A stretch of 64,000 nucleotides of DNA from an uncultured Chitinophagales bacterium (GTDB lineage: Bacteria > Bacteroidota > Bacteroidia > Chitinophagales > JAHDHT01), in NCBI GenBank assembly GCA_938023075.1, contig CALHDG010000184.1:1-64000 (forward strand), in the 5' to 3' direction. Positions 58,109-64,000 of the stretch are shown here, piece by piece (positions within the stretch are counted from its first letter, which is position 1; each line of letters opens with the position of its first letter). The position numbers and the translations under genes were made by a program. Below the pieces are notes generated by a model. It had not been told where the DNA came from. It ran no database searches and saw only the letters and a program-made list of their open reading frames with translations.

Positions 58109-59363
58109 AAATCAGACCAGAAAAAAAAGTTCTGATGTAGTAGTGGTGTTAACGTATATCGCCTTGGTTTTTTTTGGAGTGATTGCCATTTATGCTTCGG
58201 TATATGCGCCGGGTTTAACTTTTTTTGATGTTGACTCTAAACACTTCCGGCAAGTTATTTGGTTTGGCGTTTGTCTATTTGCCGGTTTAATTATTATGGT
58301 GTTAGATGGCAACTTTTTTTCTGCCTTAGCCTATTTTATTTATGCCATTTCCATGCTATCGCTTGTGCTCGTTATTTTCTTTGGGCAAAAGGTAGCCGGA
58401 GGAGTCTCATGGTTTAACTTGGGTTTGTTTAAACTGCAACCATCCGAATTTGCCAAATTTGCCACCTGTTTAATGTTGGCAAAATACATTGTTAGAACCG
58501 ATGTAAACTTAAAACGCTTTACCGATCTTGCGTGGGCTTTTGGCATTATCGCTTTACCGGCAGCCTTAATTGTTTGGCAGGGCGATAGCGGAACGGCAAT
58601 TGTATTTTTCTCTCTTGTTTTGGTGTTGTATAGAAGCGGCATGCCCGCTTGGATACTCTATCTCGGAATTGCTCTAATCTTTTTGTCACTAATTGCTTTA
58701 CTGTTTGAAAACCAATATTTATTAATTGCCTTTGGCATATTGGGGGCATTACTAAGTTTAATGAACATCAGGAAAAACCGGCGCATAATACCTTACATTA
58801 TAGGAGGTGCCATATTATTTTCGGTATATGTGTTTATGGTTAATTTTGCCTTTGAAAATGTATTAAAACCACACCAACAAAATAGAATAAATGTATTATT
58901 AGGCAAGATAGATGATTTGAAAGATGCGGCTTACAACGTTTATCAATCAAAAATTGCTATAGGTTCAGGCGGCTTTAGCGGCAAAGGCTTTTTAAATGGC
59001 ACACAAACCAAATTCGATTTTGTTCCCGAGTTATCCACCGACTTTATTTTTTGTACCGTTGGGGAAGAGTTTGGTTTTATGGGTTCATTTATATTAATTG
59101 TTTTGTATATGGTGTTGCTCTATCGCATCGTTTTTATAGCCGAACGGCAACGCTCCGCCTTTTCAAATGTGTTTGCCTATAGTGTGGCTTCCATCATTTT
59201 TTGCCATTTCGTTATTAATATGGGTATGACTATCGGCTTAGTACCCGTTATTGGCATCCCACTACCGTTTATCAGTTATGGAGGCTCCTCCTTATTAGGC
59301 TTCAGTATTCTCATATTTATATTATTAAAGTTTGATACCGAGCGTTACAATATCGTACGCTAA
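58101..59363 (+). CDS. rodA: Rod shape-determining protein RodA
   Basis: A 420-residue SEDS-family peptidoglycan glycosyltransferase with about ten helices. SEDS signatures are present: WFNLGLFKLQPSEFAKFA (catalytic-cavity region), GSGGFSGKGFLNGTQTKFDF, FVPELSTDFIFCTVGEEFG and the terminal PFISYGGSSLL. It works with PBP2 just upstream, to which it is translationally coupled. Confidence 0.95.
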   Translation: MNRNQTRKKSSDVVVVLTYIALVFFGVIAIYASVYAPGLTFFDVDSKHFRQVIWFGVCLFAGLIIMVLDGNFFSALAYFIYAISMLSLVLVIFFGQKVAGGVSWFNLGLFKLQPSEFAKFATCLMLAKYIVRTDVNLKRFTDLAWAFGIIALPAALIVWQGDSGTAIVFFSLVLVLYRSGMPAWILYLGIALIFLSLIALLFENQYLLIAFGILGALLSLMNIRKNRRIIPYIIGGAILFSVYVFMVNFAFENVLKPHQQNRINVLLGKIDDLKDAAYNVYQSKIAIGSGGFSGKGFLNGTQTKFDFVPELSTDFIFCTVGEEFGFMGSFILIVLYMVLLYRIVFIAERQRSAFSNVFAYSVASIIFCHFVINMGMTIGLVPVIGIPLPFISYGGSSLLGFSILIFILLKFDTERYNIVR

Positions 59364-59388
59364 TATTTTGCTTATATAATATTTTTTT

Positions 59389-59530
59389 TAGAAACGAAAC
59401 CTAAGAAATATGGGGAAACGCGCAGCCTGCTTTCCGCTCAAATGCTATTGCCAACCCACCATATCTGCGCTGCAAATAGCATAACCGCTGCAATCAGGGT
59501 TAGGCTTCCAAGCTCGCCCGGCTTTAATTA
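59389..59530 (-). repeat. Structured intergenic repeat, family 1, copy C
   Basis: After rodA. Outer stem CCTG (59426-59429)/CAGG (59495-59498); inner stem ATGCTATTGC (59442-59451)/GCAAATAGCAT (59472-59482) with one extra A; loop strands CTTTCCGCTCAA and AACCGCTGCAAT. Bounded by TAGAAACGAAAC and by GCTTTAATTA. Inverted relative to copy B, 270 bp away. Confidence 0.85.
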
Positions 59531-59557
59531 CATGTTCAATAAATAACCGAACCAAAA

Positions 59558-59667
59558 ACCCGTGCCACGACTTGTTTGCTAAACTTACAGTTGTAGCACG
59601 GGTATCTGAGAATGAAAGCTTCATGCAGGGTTGAGAGGTGACATCTTTTTAAGAAGGTGTCATCTCT
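59558..59667. other. Two hairpins in the rodA-oxidoreductase spacer
   Basis: Hairpin 1: ACCCGTGC (59558-59565) and GCACGGGT (59596-59603), extended by further partial pairing. Hairpin 2: AGAGGTGACATCTT (59634-59647) against AAGGTGTCATCTCT (59654-59667), pairing at all 14 positions if two G-T wobbles are allowed. Neither is followed by a T run, so they do not look like intrinsic terminators. The word AAACTTACAGT of hairpin 1 recurs at 59770-59780. No gene is seen between copies C and B of repeat family 1. Confidence 0.6.
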
Positions 59668-59803
59668 AAAGTCCAAAAACGTGATGATTATTAGTTAAAA
59701 ACTAAGTTTGATTCAATAATAACAATTATAAACCTTTTGCACAAAGCTAATTTTGTAGGGATGACAGCAAAACTTACAGTCGTGGCAGAAATAAATGAGG
59801 GCA

Positions 59804-59950
59804 AACCTTATTAAAGCGTTGCGAAGTTGGCAACCTAACCCTGATAGGAGCGGTTATGCTGCCTGAAGCGTTGGTACTGAAGCTAAGCCGCAGCATTTGA
59901 GTGGATAGCAGGCTGCCCGTTTTTAAATACTCTAATTGTTTCGTTTCTAA
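59804..59950 (+). repeat. Structured intergenic repeat, family 1, copy B
   Basis: Before the oxidoreductase gene. Outer stem CCTG (59840-59843)/CAGG (59909-59912); inner stem ATGCTGC (59856-59862)/GCAGCAT (59890-59896); loop strands ATAGGAGCGGTT and TTGAGTGGATAG. Ends with GTTTCGTTTCTAA, the complement of the copy C boundary. Confidence 0.85.
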
Positions 59951-60080
59951 TTTTATACTTGCCACTCAGAGTCTCTCAAAAAGGACTCTGAGGAAACTCT
60001 ACACTCCTTCAAAGGCTTATAGAACAAGCAGAGGAATCTGTTCCCAAATTTTCATATCTTACCCCAAATAATAATTAGGT

Positions 60081-61052
60081 ATGAAAGCGATGCTGTGCAA
60101 AGAATTAGGTCATCCAAACAAAATGGTCTTAGCAGATATTCCCTCCCCTCAACCCGACAAAAATGAAATAGTTTTAGCGGTAAAGGCATGTAGTGTCAAC
60201 TTTCCTGATACCTTAATAGTGCAAGGCTTATATCAATTTAAACCCGATTTGCCTTTTTCGCCTGGCAGTGATGTTTCGGGCGTTGTAAAGGCGGTTGGTG
60301 AAAACATTAAGCATCTTAAACCTGGTGACGAGGCTTTTGGTATCGTACCACACGGTGGTTTTGCAGAAGAAGTGGTGGTGCCTGGCAAAGCGGCTTTTCC
60401 AAAACCGGCAGGCATGGACCATCAAATAGCGGCATCTTTTATGATGGCTTATGGTACCTCATATTATGCTTTAAAAAACAGAGGTCAATTAAAAAAGGGC
60501 GAAACTTTATTAGTGCTGGGGGCTTCTGGTGGAGTAGGCTTGGCTGCCGTTGAACTGGGAAAAATAATGGGCGCAACCGTAATTGCAGCAGCTTCAACAG
60601 ATGAGAAATTGGCACTTTGCAAACAACAAGGAGCCGATGAATTGATTAATTATACGGAGGAAGATTTAAAAACCAAAGTAAAAGCATTGACTGACGGAAA
60701 TGGAGCCGATGTGGTATTAGACCCGGTTGGTGGAAAGTACACCGAAGCCGCCTTAAGGGCTACCGCTTGGGATGGTCGATTGTTAATTGTCGGCTTTCCG
60801 GCAGGTATTGCCAAAATACCGATGAATTTGCCGCTTTTAAAAAGCTGCCAAATTGTGGGCATTTTTTGGGGTGCTTTTGCTATGCGTGCGCCAAATGAAA
60901 ATTTGCAAAACACAATGGCACTCATTCAATTATACCGCGATGGACAATTGAAACCTTATATTCAAAAGACCTATTCGCTAAGCAATGCTCAACAAGCCTT
61001 AATTGATATGATGGATAGAAAAGTGATGGGTAAAATAGTGGTTGTACCATAA
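60081..61052 (+). CDS. NADPH:quinone oxidoreductase family protein (zinc-free MDR)
   Basis: A 323-residue medium-chain dehydrogenase/reductase. GroES-like N-terminus (MKAMLCKELGHPNKMVL, PGSDVSGVVKAVGE) and a Rossmann domain with the NADPH motif VLGASGGVGLAAVELGK at about residues 145-160. The catalytic and structural zinc cysteines of alcohol dehydrogenases are absent, as in quinone oxidoreductases and related enoyl reductases. Cytoplasmic; the physiological substrate is unknown. Single gene. Confidence 0.9.
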   Translation: MKAMLCKELGHPNKMVLADIPSPQPDKNEIVLAVKACSVNFPDTLIVQGLYQFKPDLPFSPGSDVSGVVKAVGENIKHLKPGDEAFGIVPHGGFAEEVVVPGKAAFPKPAGMDHQIAASFMMAYGTSYYALKNRGQLKKGETLLVLGASGGVGLAAVELGKIMGATVIAAASTDEKLALCKQQGADELINYTEEDLKTKVKALTDGNGADVVLDPVGGKYTEAALRATAWDGRLLIVGFPAGIAKIPMNLPLLKSCQIVGIFWGAFAMRAPNENLQNTMALIQLYRDGQLKPYIQKTYSLSNAQQALIDMMDRKVMGKIVVVP

Positions 61053-61104
61053 AAATGACGCTAACCTGATTTGAGGAATTCCGTCAGAAGTGTCTCAAAT
61101 ATCC

Positions 61105-61112
61105 TACTTTTG
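61105..61112 (+). promoter_or_regulatory. -7 box of the arginase gene
   Basis: TACTTTTG ending 6 bp before ATG 61119. This predicts a nearly leaderless mRNA and excludes the in-frame TTG at 61071 as start. Confidence 0.65.
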
Positions 61113-61118
61113 TACCTC

Positions 61119-62120
61119 ATGAAAACGATAAAAATAATTAAAAACCGTTCAGACATTGGTGCAGGTACCCGAGGTTCTGATTTAGGTGTAGATGCATTAG
61201 AAGTTGCCGCAATTAATGCACAAAATAATTACTTTACCCGTTTTGATCACGTGGATGTGGATACTCACAACGAATCCATTTATAATAAAGTTAACGCACC
61301 TTTTGCCAAGCGAATACAATGTGTATACGAACAATGCGAAAGGGTTGCTGATACAGTTGAAAAGGTTTTAAAAGACGGACAATTGGCGATAGTTTTATCG
61401 GGAGATCACAGTTCTGCCTTGGGCACCATAAGTGGCGTTAAAGCAACCTATACAAAAGATCAATTGGGTGTTATTTGGATTGATGCCCACGCCGATTTGC
61501 ATTCACCATACACCACCCCTTCGGGCAATGTGCATGGTATGCCTTTAGCTGCAGCTTTAAACCAAGATAATTTGGCGCATCAAGTAAATGAGGTGACTGA
61601 GAAAACGGCAGCTATTTGGGAGAATTTAAAACAAATTGGAACTAAAGAAACCAAGCTACAGCCAGAGAATTTGGTGTTTTTTGGAGTGCGCGATACCGAA
61701 GCACCCGAAGACCAACAAATAGAAAAACTGTCCATTAAAAATTACACCGTTGCCGAAATTAGATTTAGAGGTATTGAACATTGCTTGAAAGAAGCTATTG
61801 AGCAGTTGTCGCATTGCGAAGTGTTGTACATTTCATTTGATGTGGATAGTTTAGACTGTGATTTAGTATCCAAAGGTACCGGAACGCCCGTTTCCAAAGG
61901 CTTTGATCCTAAAGAAGTAACTACCATTATTCAGCGTTTTATGGCTACTCAAAAAGTGGTTTGTTTAGAAGTAACAGAAGTCAATCCTTTATTAGATACG
62001 AAAGGCAATAAAATGGCAGAAACTGCTTTCGATGTTTTAAATACCGTAACTCAATTTTATTTGGAAACCAGTACACGCGATGTTAAACATAATAAGCGCG
62101 ATTTATTGGAAACTGCTTAA
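61119..62120 (+). CDS. Arginase/agmatinase family hydrolase
   Basis: A 333-residue binuclear manganese ureohydrolase. Metal ligands are in LSGDHSSALGT (His), IWIDAHADLHSP (Asp, His, Asp) and SFDVDSLDCDL (two Asp), with GNVHGMPLAAAL of the arginase group. Probably hydrolyses L-arginine to ornithine and urea; agmatinase or a relative cannot be excluded from sequence alone. The start is ATG 61119 because the promoter box lies within the longer upstream frame. The end overlaps the convergent membrane-protein gene by 18 bp. Confidence 0.88.
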   Translation: MKTIKIIKNRSDIGAGTRGSDLGVDALEVAAINAQNNYFTRFDHVDVDTHNESIYNKVNAPFAKRIQCVYEQCERVADTVEKVLKDGQLAIVLSGDHSSALGTISGVKATYTKDQLGVIWIDAHADLHSPYTTPSGNVHGMPLAAALNQDNLAHQVNEVTEKTAAIWENLKQIGTKETKLQPENLVFFGVRDTEAPEDQQIEKLSIKNYTVAEIRFRGIEHCLKEAIEQLSHCEVLYISFDVDSLDCDLVSKGTGTPVSKGFDPKEVTTIIQRFMATQKVVCLEVTEVNPLLDTKGNKMAETAFDVLNTVTQFYLETSTRDVKHNKRDLLETA

Positions 62121-62633
62121 GTTGTTTATAGAACGAAGCAAAGCTATCAATGTACAAACTAAAAGTATCACAAATAAAATAAAAATACCAAATAAATAAA
62201 CCAAAAACGACACTCGACCAAGCATAAAAATATTGGGTGCATAGCTTGTAATGGCATAATTCTCAATATGAAAATCTGCTACCAACTCACAATTTTCAGG
62301 ATGGCAATAAAGGGTGTCCATGCTGGTTACTTTACCTTGTAAGGTAATTTCTTGCATGTAAATTTCGTAATTAAACGGCTCATATGGATTATTTCCATGA
62401 ATATTCATTTCGTAAACGAGTAATTTCAAATGTTCAAATCTTTTAGGAATGTCAAGTTTTCCCTTAAGTATACGGACTTCAGCACACGGGCAACCACAAG
62501 CCTTCGCCGTTACCAAAAGTGTATTGTTGTTATTTTCATAATTATAAGTTGTATAGTAAGATAATGGCGGTAAAACGGCGTAAATTAAAGCGGCAAAAAA
62601 TATCAGCCATAATATGATAAGAATAGTTTTCAT
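62103..62633 (-). CDS. Membrane protein of unknown function
   Basis: A 176-residue protein with an N-terminal helix (ILIILWLIFFAALIYAVLPP) and a C-terminal hydrophobic pair (LVYLFGIFILFVILLVCTLI). Between them is an extracytoplasmic beta-rich segment with ACGCPCAEVRIL and two more cysteines. No family is recognised. It converges on and overlaps the end of the arginase gene by 18 bp. Confidence 0.7.
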   Translation of the reverse strand: MKTILIILWLIFFAALIYAVLPPLSYYTTYNYENNNNTLLVTAKACGCPCAEVRILKGKLDIPKRFEHLKLLVYEMNIHGNNPYEPFNYEIYMQEITLQGKVTSMDTLYCHPENCELVADFHIENYAITSYAPNIFMLGRVSFLVYLFGIFILFVILLVCTLIALLRSINNLSSFQ

Positions 62634-62678
62634 TGATTTTTGCTAATTAATAACAAGTGAACAGGTTCACTTGGAGGT

Positions 62679-63293
62679 TTATATCTTACGTGCTTTACTC
62701 ACCCAAAAATTGTTTTTAATAAAAAAACGCCACGGCAAATCTTTATCCGGTCCATCAAAATTCATCCCGATTCGGGCACTAATGCCCATATCTTTTTTAG
62801 GGATTGGTGGCGCATCTTCAATCCAAATGGTTTTACCCAATAAATCAGTTCCATACATGGTTAGGTGCATACCCATCGCCTGACCAACACATCCCGGTCC
62901 TCTGCCTATTTGATAAGTTGGCTTTTGCAAACCGCGCCTTTGTTGCATAGTATCAATACCTTTTATAGGTTCTATGGCTCTAACTAAAATACAATTGGCT
63001 AAACCGGCTGCATTAGTCACCACATTAAACATGGTATGAATGCCGTAGCATAAATAAATATAGGCATAGCCCCCTTCGCCATACATTACTTCGGTGCGTT
63101 TGGTTCTTTTGTGGGGATAGGCGTGGCAACCTTCATCCGTTCTTCCGCAATAGGCTTCTACTTCGGTAATTTTAGCAGTAGTTAGTTGTTTATTGATGTA
63201 AGTGCAAAGCGTTTTACCCAACAATTCTTTGGCAATAATTAAAACATCGGCACGGTTATAAAAGCTGCGGGCTAATTTGTTATTTTGTTTCAT
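62679..63293 (-). CDS. DNA-3-methyladenine glycosylase (AAG/Mpg)
   Basis: A 204-residue base-excision repair enzyme. The AAG-type core is complete: FYNRADVLIIAKELLGK, the catalytic glutamate in ITEVEAYCG, DEGCHAY, YGIHTMFNVVT and GPGCVGQAMG. It removes alkylated and deaminated purines. Divergent from the methyltransferase gene to its right. Confidence 0.94.
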   Translation of the reverse strand: MKQNNKLARSFYNRADVLIIAKELLGKTLCTYINKQLTTAKITEVEAYCGRTDEGCHAYPHKRTKRTEVMYGEGGYAYIYLCYGIHTMFNVVTNAAGLANCILVRAIEPIKGIDTMQQRRGLQKPTYQIGRGPGCVGQAMGMHLTMYGTDLLGKTIWIEDAPPIPKKDMGISARIGMNFDGPDKDLPWRFFIKNNFWVSKARKI

Positions 63294-63307
63294 AATTATA
63301 ACTCAGT

Positions 63308-64000
63308 ATGAACGGAAAATTATATCTCATTCCTTCTTTATTAGGCGATACGGATTTAGCCCAATTGAATCCGGCAATTGCCCATATCTTACCACAATTA
63401 ACCTATTTTTTTGTTGAAAATATAAAAAGTGCCCGTCGTTTTTTAAAAAAAGTTGATCGTACTATCAATATTGATGCACTCCAATTTTATGAGCTCTCCA
63501 AAAAAGTAGAAGACAATATTAACGAGCAACTAGAATTTTTAAGCGTTGCCAACAAAGGTGAAAATATAGCTTTATTAAGCGATGCAGGTTTACCCGCCAT
63601 TGCCGACCCCGGCGAACAAGTCGTATTGTTAGCTCATCAAATGAACATACGGGTAGTGCCATTAGTGGGGGCTTCATCCATTATATTGGCATTAATGGCA
63701 AGTGGTTTAAATGGAGAGCAGTTCACTTTTCATGGCTATTTACCCATTCCAAAAAAAGAACGCCAACAAGCCATTAAGCGAATTGAACTACAATCTTTGC
63801 AAAACCAAGCCGCTCAAATTTTTATGGAAACCCCTTACCGCAATCAACAAATTATGGAAGCCTTGCTTAAAACTTGCAAAGCGAGTACCTTTTTGTGTGT
63901 AGCATGTAATTTAACTACGGAAGCTGAACGTATTCAAACCAAAACGATTGAACATTGGCAGAAGACCACCTACAATTTTCATAAGCAGCCCGCTGTTTTT
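63308..64000 (+). CDS. SAM-dependent methyltransferase (RsmI/tetrapyrrole methylase fold), partial
   Basis: The first 231 codons of a gene cut by the window edge. MNGKLYLIPSLLGD, LLSDAGLPAIADPGEQVV and VPLVGASSIILALMASGLNG match the tetrapyrrole-methylase fold of the RsmI group; F-HGYLPI and METPYRN follow in order. This subgroup, with a longer start and no strict RsmI signature, is often annotated only as SAM-dependent methyltransferase in Bacteroidota; rRNA methylation is likely but not shown. The ATG at 63308 is the first in the open frame. Confidence 0.85.
   Translation, partial: MNGKLYLIPSLLGDTDLAQLNPAIAHILPQLTYFFVENIKSARRFLKKVDRTINIDALQFYELSKKVEDNINEQLEFLSVANKGENIALLSDAGLPAIADPGEQVVLLAHQMNIRVVPLVGASSIILALMASGLNGEQFTFHGYLPIPKKERQQAIKRIELQSLQNQAAQIFMETPYRNQQIMEALLKTCKASTFLCVACNLTTEAERIQTKTIEHWQKTTYNFHKQPAVF

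Noticed and set aside
59634-59667. Strong hairpin as terminator of rodA
   Set aside because: It is about 270 bp past the rodA stop and has no T run on either strand.
1-64000. tRNA, rRNA, CRISPR arrays and complete insertion sequences
   Set aside because: None could be recognised by eye; no cloverleaf-like segments, spaced direct repeats or intact transposase other than the Rpn-like gene.

Overview
The window is AT-rich chromosomal DNA from a member of the Bacteroidota. The evidence is the type IX secretion system (T9SS) protein SprA next to ruvA, several proteins with T9SS type A C-terminal sorting domains, a TonB receptor paired with a DUF4249 lipoprotein, the SdhC-SdhA-SdhB complex of the Bacteroidota type, and promoters of the TTG-N19-TAnnTTTG kind. 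Clear -7 boxes lie before proC, prfB, ruvA, sdhC, purH, mreB, mrdA, arginase and others. I saw no tRNA, rRNA, CRISPR array or intact insertion sequence.

Layout. 1-11.5 kb: dnaX (reverse), then a 2952-residue cytoplasmic histidine kinase with about 20 PAS-like modules and its single-domain response regulator. 11.5-15.3 kb: a dispersed repeat, rpsU, a Xer recombinase, a short hibernation factor, a leucine-rich-repeat T9SS cargo, and proC. 15.3-21.4 kb (reverse): DUF4249 lipoprotein and TonB receptor; a roughly 320-bp MITE-like element with 9-bp flanking repeats; a decayed gene fragment; an alpha/beta hydrolase; and prfB with a classical +1 programmed frameshift. 21.5-32.8 kb: a DUF1801 protein, the ruvA-sprA operon with a strong terminator, a YidE/YbjL-type transporter, and a DUF4258 gene split by one in-frame stop. 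33.2-38.9 kb: sdhC, sdhA, an Rpn/PD-(D/E)XK gene wedged in the operon with a repeat, sdhB, and a membrane protein. 39-47.7 kb: accessory genes (ferredoxin-like protein, CBM9/DUF5916 barrel, GH5-CBM6-CBM6 T9SS enzyme, MFS transporter, WG-repeat protein, DoxX-like protein). 48-59.4 kb: purH, mreBCD, then (after an insertion on the other strand) mrdA-rodA. 59.4-64 kb: a repeat-filled spacer, quinone oxidoreductase, arginase, a membrane protein, 3-methyladenine glycosylase, and the start of a SAM-dependent methyltransferase that runs off the edge.

How the genes work together. MreBCD, PBP2 and RodA form the elongasome. SprA is the T9SS translocon that would export the LRR protein, the GH5 enzyme and the product of the gene at 52.6-54.1 kb. 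SdhCAB is complex II. RpsU, Hpf and RF2 serve translation.

Most unusual features: (1) a lipoprotein gene whose N-terminus carries an 11-G/C homopolymer that puts its ATG out of frame, which suggests phase variation; (2) a family of about 140-bp intergenic elements, in four full copies plus a degenerate one, with covarying stems around a conserved internal loop; (3) a MITE-like element with 9-bp direct repeats; (4) a second palindromic repeat family; (5) accessory DNA inserted in both the sdh and the mre/mrd/rod operons.
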